Assembly (NCBI GenBank): GCA_028564925.1
Contig: CM053032.1
Location: 122,841,490-122,905,489, forward strand
Direction: 5' to 3'
Source of the DNA: Lithobates sylvaticus
Lineage: Eukaryota > Chordata > Amphibia > Anura > Ranidae
Length of the DNA stretch: 64,000 bases
Shown here: positions 32,146 to 42,559 of the stretch, piece after piece
Layout: each line of letters opens with the position of its first letter
Numbering within the stretch: the first letter of the stretch is position 1
The notes under the pieces: model-generated
The model's input: the letters and a program-made list of their open reading frames with translations, nothing else
The model's database searches: none
Told to the model about the DNA's origin: nothing
Translations under genes and position numbers: made by a program

Positions 32146-33471
32146 TTGCTTTTGTTGTTTCAGCCCAGAGCACAGTTATCGGACCCGCCATATGAAGACA
32201 GAGGGAAACTGAGGACTTCTCCAATGATCCGGGCAGTGGGGTATATATTCACTGGTACAGTTGTAGCAAAGGGTCCGTCTCACCACTGTATTATATTACT
32301 GTACTGTGTTACTGGCTATCTGGGGCTGTTTTTGATTTTAGATTTGTAAGTAAGTGTAAATTTTTTTTAATTTTTTTTTTTTTTTTTTTTTTTTTTATTT
32401 TTATTTTTTTTTTTTTTATTTGGGGGTGAAAGGAGATCTGGGGGGCTCGGTTCGTAGATTGGCGACGGCCTTACGTTTACACACTGCCTCCGCCCACCTG
32501 CCTTACAGTGGGGATAGGGAATAGTATTGTACAACGTTTCCAGGAGGCATTCACTTTCTAGGTACTCCATTAGTGGAAGACATGGCACCAATTTTAGGGG
32601 AGACCGAGTAGCAATCCAGGGGACGTTGTATTTTTGTTCCGGTTATTTTCCTACAAGACACGGGCTACCCCGGATCAGAATTTTTTTTTTTTTTTTTTTT
32701 TCTTACTTACCGTACCCGTACTCCCGAAAGCATCTGGGCGGTTCACCTTCCTTCTCAGAGGCCCACTGGTCACCTCAATGGGCTTCATGCCCACACGTGA
32801 TGGCCACCTACGATGGGACCCACTTGGGGAGACGCTTTTAGCTATTGCAAGGGAATATCCGAGTCTCTCCCCAACTGGGCCTCGGTCACCAAAGTAGGGG
32901 AGGGAGAGACCATGAGGAGACAAAAAAAAGTCCTGGTCAGAATGCCAGGGTGCCCATGGCGCTCACCTGGAGACGTTAAGAGGTTAACCCTTGTACTTTA
33001 CCGCAGGCCACTAGTTATGCAAGACCTGAATCTGGTGCCTTAGAGAACCGTTAACTGTTACCTTTTCTGTTATCAATTCGCTTGTTCTCATGTTCTATAT
33101 ATGGTTTCCCTACATGGGACTTAAGTTGAATGTATTATCTTACATGTTGGTATTATCTTACATGCTGGTGCTGTTATACCGCTCATTTATCGACGTTGCT
33201 GCGGGGGTCCCGATGGTCGGGGCTCCTCGTTTGACTGTGCCTTACCACCTCACGCAATAGGAACACTCTGCCCTGGTGGCAGTAGCTCTCCTTTACGGAG
33301 TATCATCTCTTGATAGACCCCTTTTTACCGTTTTCTTATCCTACTCTCCAACTTCTCTTTGCTATCTAACCTCCCCCCTATTTCCCGCTTCCATCTTCCC
33401 CTCTCCCCTCCCCTCTCCCCTCCCCCTCCGTACCCCCCCTCCCCCACCTAGGGAGCAGGCACTCCGCCATT
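31846..33471 (+). other. Long inter-ORF spacer of the LINE
   Basis: 1626 bp without coding capacity, compared with the short gaps usual in L1. It contains T tracts at about 32112-32143, 32360-32417 and 32679-32701. Just before ORF2 lies a pyrimidine tract (33372-33449) ending CCACCTAG/GG at 33450-33451, with CTAAC at about 33368-33372 as a possible branch point. This has the form of a 3' splice site 20 nt upstream of the ORF2 ATG. Confidence 0.7.
33368..33451 (+). promoter_or_regulatory. Candidate 3' splice site upstream of LINE ORF2
   Basis: A branch-like CTAAC is followed by about 78 nt of almost pure pyrimidine with no AG, then CCTAG. The first AG after the tract is at 33450-33451 and the ORF2 ATG is at 33472. 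A spliced RNA would place ORF2 near its 5' end. The LINE 3' UTR also has pyrimidine tracts, so composition alone could explain it. Confidence 0.4.
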
Positions 33472-36400
33472 ATGGCTCTTAAATTCCTTTCATGGAATAT
33501 TAAAGGACTGAATTCTCCTGAAAAGCGATCCAGCTGCCTGTCCGAACTCTGGAGAAACAGGGCGCACATAGTCTTTCTCCAAGAGACTCATTTCCAGGTG
33601 GACAAGGTCCCGAGGATTACTAACAGGCACTTTCCGGTGGCTTACCATAGCCCATCTAATTCCTCTAAATCCAAAGGGACAAGTATCCTAATATCCAAAT
33701 CTTTAAACTGGCAGTTTCTGGACGAACTCCGAGATCACGAGGGCAGGTTTCTGCTTCTGAAGGGTAAAATCGATTCTCACACATTTACCCTTGCGAACTT
33801 TTACTTACCCAACACGAATCAAGTTCAGGTTCTGGGAACTTTCCTAACAACACTGGAGTCCTTCTGCGAGGGTACTCTCATCTTAGGGGGCGACTTTAAC
33901 CTCACCCTAGATCCGTCTAAAGACTCATCGGCTCAATCATCCTCCTTACCCCAAGGAGCAAGACGAACCCTTAAAGATCTACTACATGATCACCAACTGG
34001 TGGACGTTTGGAGAATTTTTCATCCTCAAGAACGAGATTTTTCCTTCTACTCTCCCACGCACGGATCCTATTCCAGGATCGACTTTTTCCTAATACAACA
34101 CTCTACAATTCCCATAGCCTCCAAAGCAGAAATTGGCCAGATAACACTTTCTGATCATGCTCCAGTTCTCCTGGAACTCACACCCCCACATTCACACCCA
34201 AAGACGCCATTTTGGCGCCTGAATGAAACACTCCTTAAAGATCCAGAAACGGTAGCAGAGATCAGCAGAGAACTTCGCTCCTACTTTGCAAATAATACGG
34301 GTTCCGTGTCTAACCCTCTCTCTATGTGGGCAGCACACAAATGTTACATTAGGGGGATCCTCATAAAAATTGGCCATGCGGCCAAGCAACGCCGCGCCAA
34401 AACTCTGACGGATCTTTTAGGAAAACTTCACATCCAGGAGAAGCAACACAAAGCCCGGCCCGACTGCACATCAGAAGCAGAATTGCTTCGAACTAGAGAG
34501 GCGATTAGAGAACATTCTCTCTATAAGGCCAAACATGTTCTGCTCAAGGCACGCCGCTCCTTCTATGAGTATGGAGACAAATGTGGCCGCTTGCTGGCCA
34601 ACGCATTGAGGGCAAAACGAGCACAATCGTACATTCCTGCCCTCTTGAACCCCGCAGGGTCCAAGATACATGCTTCTCCAGAACTCGCAGCTGCCTTTCG
34701 AGACTACTACTCAAAGCTTTATAACTTAGACCCAGCACATGCAGCTAATCCCTCTGCCCCCTCCATTTCAAATATACAGGAATACCTTCAGGAAGCCAAA
34801 CTTCCTTCTCTTACGGAGGCCGAACAAGAACAATTATCCCAACCTCTCCACATAGAAGAGCTTACAGCAGCCATAGCAGATACACAGCCGGGGAAGGCCC
34901 CTGGGCCAGATGGCTTTACGCTTCTGTACTACAAAACTTTTCAGACACATCTAGCCCCCCAATTCATTACAGCCTTCAACGCCATTCTGGAAGGGCATAG
35001 CGTCCCCCCAGATATGTTGCAGGCCTCTATCTCTGTACTCCCCAAGCCAGGAAAGGACCCGTTACTGTGTTCCAGTTACAGGCCCATTTCTCTTTTAAAC
35101 TGTGACATCAAACTTCTCACGAAAATCATAGCTTCCAGGCTCAACAGCTTAATGCAGCGCTTGGTTGCGCTTGACCAGGTGGGCTTCATACAGACAAGAG
35201 AAGCAAGAGACAACACTATCAGGACATTAAACATCATAGAGAAGGCGAAGAGATCAAGCACCCCCCTCTTACTCCTGTCCACCGATGCCGAAAAGGCATT
35301 TGATAGGGTGGACTGGGTGTTTCTCAGGGAAGTGCTGGGTTCGTTTGGAATGCCGAGATCTATCTTGGACTGGATCTCCGCTCTCTACTCCAACCCTACA
35401 GCCACTGTCCGGGTGAATGGGATGAACTCTGACACTTTTACGATCTCCAACGGTACTAGGCAGGGATGCCCACTTTCCCCTCTTCTATTTGTTCTCTCCC
35501 TAGAGCCTTTTATTCGCCATATAAAAGACAACCCTAATATCAGTGGTGTCCATTCTGACCACTATGAACACAAAGTAGCGGCGTACGCGGACGATCTATT
35601 ATTTTTCATTACCAAACCTATAACGTCCCTGCCTTCATTGCTACAAGACTTTAAACGCTATGGTACTTTATCCAACTTTAAAGTCAATCTCCAAAAGTCG
35701 GAAGCTTTGAACATTTCCATACCAGACCGTACACTGACAGGTTTACGACCTTTCTTCCCGTTTAAATGGGCTACCCGATCTATTCAGTACTTGGGCACCA
35801 GAATACCTGCAAACCCCAAGGATATCTTCTCCCTAAATTTTCAACCTATTTTAACCACGCTTACTACGGACCTCAAGAGATGGGACCCCCTCGCCCTGTC
35901 ATGGTTTGGCCGCTGTAATGTATTAAAGATGAACGCAATGCCACGACTCCTATATTTGCTTCAAGCCTTACCTATCAAGATACCCCAGACTTTCTTTCAT
36001 GCGGTCCGCTCAACATTTATTAAGTTCCTCTGGCGTGGTAAACATCCACGGATTGGTAGGGCGATGCTACTACGGCCGAAGTTGAGGGGAGGTATCGGCT
36101 TTCCTGACCCTGCTCTTTACTACACAGCGACGCACATGACACGGGTAGTGGACTGGTGCCGCCACGGGGAATTGAAACTTTGGGTTACACTAGAGCAGGA
36201 GATGGCACGGGCCCCACTGGCTGGTCTGCCATGGGCGGGCAGGCAGTTAGAACCACATGTCACTACTCACCCACTGACTGGCCCCTCACTCACCGAGATG
36301 GAAAGATTCTTCCGCCTTTCCTCCTTGACTAACTTTCCCTCTCCCATGACCCCAATCATTGGGCATCCTGGATTTCCCCCGGGTTTGTCAGACCCGGCCT

Positions 36401-37275
36401 TTACCGGACAAGCCCCGAAAGGGCTTCTAAGAGCATCCCAATTCCTAAGACCCACAGGCTGGATCTCCACAGAGACCTCAATTGTAGAACAGGCACCCAT
36501 CGCGTTGGATAGCTGGAGAACCAGACAGCTATCACATTTTCTCGGCTCCCTACCCAAACATTCGCTCTTCTCGCGTCAACTCCATTCCTTCGAAGAACTT
36601 TGTCTGCTCGATGGCCCAATTCGCGGTACCCTTTCTAGGTCCTACAAAACTCTGACAGACATACAAGCTTCCACAGAACCTCCCTGCTTAGCCAAATGGG
36701 AAAGAGATTTACAAACCACATTTACCACTCCACAGAAGGAACGCATACTCTTTTTTGCCCACAAATCATCACTTTGCAGCAAATATCAGGAAATTTCCTA
36801 CAAGTTGATCACACGCTGGTATCGCACACCATCGGTGCTGGCCAAAATATTCCCCGGTCAATCTGACCGTTGCTGGCGCTGTGAGCAACAAGCCGGCACT
36901 ATTCTTCACATTTTTTGGGAATGCCCTAAGTTACAAACTTTTTGGCAACCCGTCCTACGACTCATTCACAAGTTCACAGACATCTCCCTAACCAACGATC
37001 CTGCTGCTGTGCTCCTCAATCTAACTCCCATGTCAAGCAAGCGGTACCACAAATCCTTACTTAAACACCTCCTCAATGCTGCTAGAGCTTGCATCCCAAG
37101 TCAGTGGAAGCAGCAATCGGCTCCCACAGTGGCCCAGTGGTTCGTAAGGGTTAATGACATTGAGCGAATGGAAGACCTGACTGCCACGATCCGGGATAAA
37201 TCTGAGGAACATAAGACCAGATGGTTTTATTGGACCCAGTATCGCTTTTCGGAAGAATACCTCCGCGACATATAG
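33472..37275 (+). CDS. LINE ORF2: APE endonuclease and reverse transcriptase
   Basis: 1267 residues, uninterrupted. The N-terminal APE-type endonuclease (1-235) has every catalytic block: WNIKGL, QETHF, GGDFN, SRIDFFL and LSDHAPV. The RT carries SYRPISLLNCDIKLLTKIIASRL, DAEKAFDRVDW (about 604), GTRQGCPLSPLLF and the catalytic YADD at residues 705-708. The C-terminus has the L1-type C-x2-C...H-x4-EC motif (CWRCEQQ...ILHIFWECP, about 1134-1155). It nicks target DNA at TTTT/AA-like sites and primes cDNA there, and the observed insertion site fits. Length and domain order match L1/Tx1 ORF2. The related, truncated copy at 9424-11134 is a different subfamily. Confidence 0.95.
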   Translation: MALKFLSWNIKGLNSPEKRSSCLSELWRNRAHIVFLQETHFQVDKVPRITNRHFPVAYHSPSNSSKSKGTSILISKSLNWQFLDELRDHEGRFLLLKGKIDSHTFTLANFYLPNTNQVQVLGTFLTTLESFCEGTLILGGDFNLTLDPSKDSSAQSSSLPQGARRTLKDLLHDHQLVDVWRIFHPQERDFSFYSPTHGSYSRIDFFLIQHSTIPIASKAEIGQITLSDHAPVLLELTPPHSHPKTPFWRLNETLLKDPETVAEISRELRSYFANNTGSVSNPLSMWAAHKCYIRGILIKIGHAAKQRRAKTLTDLLGKLHIQEKQHKARPDCTSEAELLRTREAIREHSLYKAKHVLLKARRSFYEYGDKCGRLLANALRAKRAQSYIPALLNPAGSKIHASPELAAAFRDYYSKLYNLDPAHAANPSAPSISNIQEYLQEAKLPSLTEAEQEQLSQPLHIEELTAAIADTQPGKAPGPDGFTLLYYKTFQTHLAPQFITAFNAILEGHSVPPDMLQASISVLPKPGKDPLLCSSYRPISLLNCDIKLLTKIIASRLNSLMQRLVALDQVGFIQTREARDNTIRTLNIIEKAKRSSTPLLLLSTDAEKAFDRVDWVFLREVLGSFGMPRSILDWISALYSNPTATVRVNGMNSDTFTISNGTRQGCPLSPLLFVLSLEPFIRHIKDNPNISGVHSDHYEHKVAAYADDLLFFITKPITSLPSLLQDFKRYGTLSNFKVNLQKSEALNISIPDRTLTGLRPFFPFKWATRSIQYLGTRIPANPKDIFSLNFQPILTTLTTDLKRWDPLALSWFGRCNVLKMNAMPRLLYLLQALPIKIPQTFFHAVRSTFIKFLWRGKHPRIGRAMLLRPKLRGGIGFPDPALYYTATHMTRVVDWCRHGELKLWVTLEQEMARAPLAGLPWAGRQLEPHVTTHPLTGPSLTEMERFFRLSSLTNFPSPMTPIIGHPGFPPGLSDPAFTGQAPKGLLRASQFLRPTGWISTETSIVEQAPIALDSWRTRQLSHFLGSLPKHSLFSRQLHSFEELCLLDGPIRGTLSRSYKTLTDIQASTEPPCLAKWERDLQTTFTTPQKERILFFAHKSSLCSKYQEISYKLITRWYRTPSVLAKIFPGQSDRCWRCEQQAGTILHIFWECPKLQTFWQPVLRLIHKFTDISLTNDPAAVLLNLTPMSSKRYHKSLLKHLLNAARACIPSQWKQQSAPTVAQWFVRVNDIERMEDLTATIRDKSEEHKTRWFYWTQYRFSEEYLRDI

Positions 37276-37837
37276 CATGGCCGTCTTGACTATCAGAGGC
37301 TCTTATCCCAAACCATTGCCATCTAACGGCTCGATGAGCCGAGAGTGGCCCCTGCTCCCTAGGTGGATTTCCCAACATCTCCACCTCTCCCATAATTACC
37401 CCCCCCCACCCCCACCTTCCCTTCCCCCCCATTTCTTCCCCCAAATTTCTCTCTTTCCTTACCTTTTCTCCTATTCCCACTTTCTCCCATTTAATCTCAA
37501 AATCTGGTATGTTTCGACCCCAACTGATCACTGCATGATTCGCTTCCCCCATTTTTGGATACCCAAACTCTCCAAGGATACCAAGGCTAATACCTATTGT
37601 AACATAAGTGATGTGTTGACCCGACAAGGTGCAGCCATAATCTCCCACCTCCTAGGTGTCCAGGAACCTTGCATACTTACAGAGTTGTACTTGTTCTACT
37701 ATCATCAGAATACTCATCACTCATTCAGACATCACTAACAACTGATCATATGTATGTAACTGTTTATATCCCATTTTCTGTGAAGTTATCTTTTCATTGT
37801 ATGTCGCATACCTTTAAATAAAAAATATAAAAAAAAA

Positions 37838-37853
37838 AAAAGCTGCATGCATG
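37838..37853 (+). repeat. Right target-site duplication of the full-length LINE
   Basis: AAAAGCTGCATGCATG directly after the A-rich tail. The PLE sequence resumes without loss. Confidence 0.92.
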
Positions 37854-38114
37854 CACATGCGTTTTTCAATGAAAAAGTGGGTGAGTGATATTTATTATGG
37901 AAAATTGTCCGTGTTCAACACATTGTGTGGTTGTCACAAACCCCTTTAAGCTATCGGGTGTGTGTATTACCTGAGAGGTGTTTTCTAAACACTTTTTTAT
38001 ATAATCCAAAATAATTAAGATTGGAGTTCGGGGAAGGCTGACTATTCAATACAGATTTAGTTGATGAGTGTTTTCATCACTCTGCGGTTTCTACTGTAGT
38101 GCATGGATTAAAAA

Positions 38115-40570
38115 TTAAAAATTATTAATGAAGCAGTTTAGGTCCAATTCTACGTTCAGTCCCCGTGGCGTTAAACTTTTCAATAAAAAGATCCAGCGGG
38201 TTTCCCTTTGACTGAGGTCTCTGACCCTGTTTGAACCTCTCCAAGAGGGGTGAATGGTGTCTATTCCGCAGAACTGTAGAAGTGTTGGATCCCGATCATG
38301 TTTTTCTTTAAAGTGTAATGAAACGCTATGATACTGGAAACCTTTCCTTATATTGGCCAAGTGCTCCGAAATCCGGATTCTCAGTAGTCTTTTTGTTCTG
38401 CCTACGTAGAGTAACCCGCATGGGCACCACATAAGATACACAACATGAGTTGTGTTGCAGGTGATAAATTCTTCTATTTGGAAAACCTCACCATCTCTGT
38501 TTGTGATTTCTGTTTTACCCCTATTATTGACACTCGTAGTCCTGCAGCAAATGCATTTCCTGCAAGCGTAAAATCCTTTTAAATTTATCCTCAGGACCTG
38601 GCGGTTTGGTGGATCTATAAGTTTTTTGACTATTCTATCTCCAAAGTTTGGAGCTCTTCTATAGATGAATCTTGGTCGATGATTTAAAATGGCTCCCAAA
38701 TGTCTGTCCCTACATAAAATGTGCCAGTGTCTCTCATAAATGTTTTGTACTTCTTTGTACTGACAATGGAAATCTGAAATAAAATTCACTTGTTGTTGTT
38801 CCTTTTCTTGTTTGTCTTTCTTCCTCAAGCACATCTCTCTTGGAATTAGAGCGACATCATCAATGATTTTATCTAAAGATTTTTCAGTATAGCCCTTTTG
38901 GGTGAACTTATTCTTTAAAATCAGTGATTGCTCATAGTAGTCTTCTGTTTTGGTGCAGTTCCGTCGAATCCTCAACATTTGTCCCTTGGGGATGTTTTTA
39001 ATCCAGGCTGGGTGGTGTCCGCTATGGATAGGCAAATAGCTGTTACGATCGGTCGGTTTAAAATATGCTTTAGTGCATAATTTAGCCCCTTCCTTCTCTA
39101 TGGTTACATCTAAAAAGTTAATGGATGTATCACTTACTTGATACTCAAGTTTGATGTTGTTATTATTCACATTCAGTACCTCGAGGAACTCTATAACCGA
39201 TTCCCTGGAGCCCTCCCAGATCAGTAGGAGGTCATCAATAAATCTCCTATAAAATTTCAGTTGCGGGAGATTTTTGCTAAAAATGAACCTATCCTCCCAC
39301 TCTGCCATGAATAGGTTGGCGAGGCTGGGAGCATATTTTGCTCCCATAGCCACGCCAACCTTCTGGGAGAAGAATTGATCATCCCACCAGAAGTAGTTGT
39401 GCGTCATACAATATTCCAAAGCTTGTCCTATGAATCTCTTCTGGGAGTCCGATATGTCGTCTCTTTTGCTGAGTGCCCAGTTCAATGACAAGGCCGCGTC
39501 TTCATGTTGGATTATGGTATATAAAGAACAAACATCGGCTGTAACTAAAAAGGTGTGATTTGTGGTGCTAATTTGGATCGAATCAAGTAGCATCAACAAA
39601 TCCGATGTATCTTTCAAGTATGCTCTTGTGTTAGTGACGCTGGCTTGTAAAAACTTGTCTAAGTATTCGCCGAGTCTCGCAGTGACCGACCCAATACCAT
39701 TTACGATGGGTCGGGCGGGGGGATTTCGGCATTTTTGTGGACTTTCGGAAGCGTATAGATAATTGGTATTCTGCACGCACTGGGGACCAAGTATCGTTTC
39801 TCCTTAAGGTTTAGTGCCTTGGTATGGTATCCCCATTCAATCAGTAGGTCCAACTGGTTCCTATACGGTTCAGTCGGGTTTACTTGAAGCTTTTTATATG
39901 TATGGGCATCTGCTAAAAGTTCATTGAGTTGGTTAGTGTAGAAGGTTTTATCCATTATCACAACACCCCCACCCTTATCCGCTGGGCGTATGATGATCTC
40001 TTTTTGTTCCTCTAATGAACGAATGCCTTCTCTAATGTAATCTGGGTTAATATGTTTTTTTGGAGTTAATTCTTCCAGATCCTTTAAAACCAAATTCTTA
40101 AACACCTCAATGAAGTGATTGCTTGGGATTTGGGGGTTGAAGATTGACTTGTTTCTTAGACCACTGTCGACCTTCTCCACCGTGTAAGAGACTGCTGGCT
40201 TAAAATTTGTGGGAGCACTTAAAAAATATTTCTTTAAATTAAGTGTTCTAATAAATTTATGTGTGTCAATGAACACATCGAACTTGTTAAACTTCTTTTT
40301 GGGGGCACATTTTAGTCCAAGATTTAGTATATTTAGTTCCTTTTGGTTTAGCTCAATTTTACTTAGGTTGTATATTCCACTATTCAGTTGTCCCGCATTC
40401 GCTTTTTTGGATTGTGCCCTGCGTCCCGATCGGCACCCCCTTCTTCTCTTTGGGGCGCCGTTTTGTCTTTGTTCTGATAATATGGGGGTTGATTTCTCTC
40501 TCCACCCTTGTTCGGCTGGGCATTCTTCCTCGGTGTCCCTCCTCCTCTCCCACCCCTCCCCCGTTGACCT
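38115..40570 (-). pseudogene. PLE ORF2, unit B, one frameshift
   Basis: It matches unit A ORF2 throughout. A one-base loss in the G-run at about 39715-39722 (G6 against G7 in unit A), in the codons before RPIVNGIGS, splits the frame into 39701-40276 and 38115-39776. Unit B also has private substitutions (for example near 38944, 39043 and 39381). All other motifs are present. The RT cannot be made full length from this copy. Confidence 0.88.
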
Positions 40571-41034
40571 AAAAAAGGGGGGGGTGGTTGTTGATGATAT
40601 GGGTTACCGTAGTAGTGGTCTTCCGCCAGTGCTTGGTATCTGTTGTGCATGGGTATTTCTCCTCTTTGGTCCCAATATTGGTTTGGGGTGGTGGAGGGTG
40701 GCGGTGCCAATGTGTTTGTTCATATAGGGGATAGTGGTTGTTTCCATATTGTCCATTCCCTCTATTCATTCTTGGCGACTGGTACTGGTATGGGGAATCC
40801 CCTCGAGGAGTGCGGGGTTCTGGATAGTGGGGGAAATGTCCACCGCCTCTATCTTGTGTGTAGGTTCTCGTCTGGTACGGGGGTTGTAAAGGAGGTTCAG
40901 TCCTATTCGTTGCGGACTGGGTTTTCCGCCCCGTGCCATTATTGGTTTTCTCCTTCTCATAGGGAACCTTTTTGTGTGTCATTTTCTTAGGGTTATTTGC
41001 GCTCTTTTCTTCTTTCTCCATTGCAGATGATGTC
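40384..41034 (-). pseudogene. PLE ORF1, unit B, 5'-truncated at the inversion
   Basis: Only the Lys-rich and RGG/Pro-rich C-terminal half is present, beginning at ETSSAMEKEEK where the inversion junction cuts it. A frame change relative to unit A lies near 40684-40692, in the homopolymer-rich QTNIG/NQYWD region. The frameshift signal (C8-T6-A, 40570-40584) and the G-rich tract are intact. Confidence 0.85.
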
Positions 41035-42559
41035 TGATACATCGGATTTGTTGATGCTACTTGATACATCGGATTTGTTGATGCTACTTGATTCGATCCA
41101 AATTAGCACCACAAATCACACCTTTTTAGTTACAGCCGATGTTTGTTCTTTATATACCATAATCCAACATGAAGACGCGGCCTTGTCATTGAACTGGGCA
41201 CTCAGCAAAAGAGACGACATATCGGACTCCCAGAAGAGATTCATAGGACAAGCTTTGGAATATTGTATGACGCACAACTACTTCTGGTGGGACGATCAAT
41301 TCTTCTCCCAGAAGGTTGGCGTGGCTATGGGAGCAAAATATGCTCCCAGCCTCGCCAACCTATTCATGGCAGAGTGGGAGGATAGGTTCATTTTTAGCAA
41401 AAATCTCCCGCAACTGAAATTTTATAGGAGATTTATTGATGACCTCCTACTGATCTGGGAGGGCTCCAGGGAATCGGTTATAGAGTTCCTCGAGGTACTG
41501 AATGTGAATAATAACAACATCAAACTTGAGTATCAAGTAAGTGATACATCCATTAACTTTTTAGATGTAACCATAGAGAAGGAAGGGGCTAAATTATGCA
41601 CTAAAGCATATTTTAAACCGACCGATCGGAACAGCTATTTGCCTATCCATAGCGGACACCACCCAGCCTGGATTAAAAACATCCCCAAGGGACAAATGTT
41701 GAGGATTCGACGGAACTGCACCAAAACGGAAGACTACTATGAGCAATCACTGATTTTAAAGAATAAGTTCACCCAAAAGGGCTATACTGAAAAATCTTTA
41801 GATAAAATCATTGATGATGTCGCTCTAATTCCAAGAGAGATGTGCTTGAGGAAGAAAGACAAACAAGAAAAGGAACAACAACAAGTGAATTTTATTTCAG
41901 ATTTCCATTGTCAGTACAAAGAAGTACAAAACATTTATGAGAGACACTGGCACATTTTATGTAGGGACAGACATTTGGGAGCCATTTTAAATCATCGACC
42001 AAGATTCATCTATAGAAGAGCTCCAAACTTTGGAGATAGAATAGTCAAAAAACTTATAGATCCACCAAACCGCCAGGTCCTGAGGATAAATTTAAAAGGA
42101 TTTTACGCTTGCAGGAAATGCATTTGCTGCAGGACTACGAGTGTCAATAATAGGGGTAAAACAGAAATCACAAACAGAGATGGTGAGGTTTTCCAAATAG
42201 AAGAATTTATCACCTGCAACACAACTCATGTTGTGTATCTTATGTGGTGCCCATGCGGGTTACTCTACGTAGGCAGAACAAAAAGACTACTGAGAATCCG
42301 GATTTCGGAGCACTTGGCCAATATAAGGAAAGGTTTCCAGTATCATAGCGTTTCATTACACTTTAAAGAAAAACATGATCGGGATCCAACACTTCTACAG
42401 TTCTGCGGAATAGACACCATTCACCCCTCTTGGAGAGGTTCAAACAGGGTCAGAGACCTCAGTCAAAGGGAAACCCGCTGGATCTTTTTATTGAAAAGTT
42501 TAACGCCACGGGGACTGAACGTAGAATTGGACCTAAACTGCTTCATTAATAATTTTTAA
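41035..42559 (+). pseudogene. PLE ORF2, unit C, 5'-truncated, with 27-bp duplication
   Basis: It begins inside the RT at DTSDLLMLLD directly at the head-to-head junction. The first 27 bases (about 41035-41061) are repeated in tandem (41062-41088), in frame. From there through FIDD, the Cys motif and GIY-YIG the sequence is uninterrupted to the stop at 42559. It has no start and no ORF1, so it is a truncated cDNA copy. Confidence 0.88.

Larger units (their letters stand above)
30428..37837 (+). mobile_element. Full-length L1-type LINE with two intact ORFs
   Basis: A 7.41-kb LINE with a perfect 16-bp target duplication, a 164-bp GC-rich 5' UTR starting GGGGCGTGGCTTCGGC, ORF1 (30592-31845), an unusually long 1.6-kb inter-ORF spacer with three long T tracts, ORF2 (33472-37275), a C-rich 3' UTR (37396-37440) and an A-rich tail after AATAAAAAATATAA. 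Nothing inside is visibly broken. It interrupts the PLE repeat between units B and A and so is younger than that young complex. It is a candidate for a currently mobile element. Confidence 0.93.
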
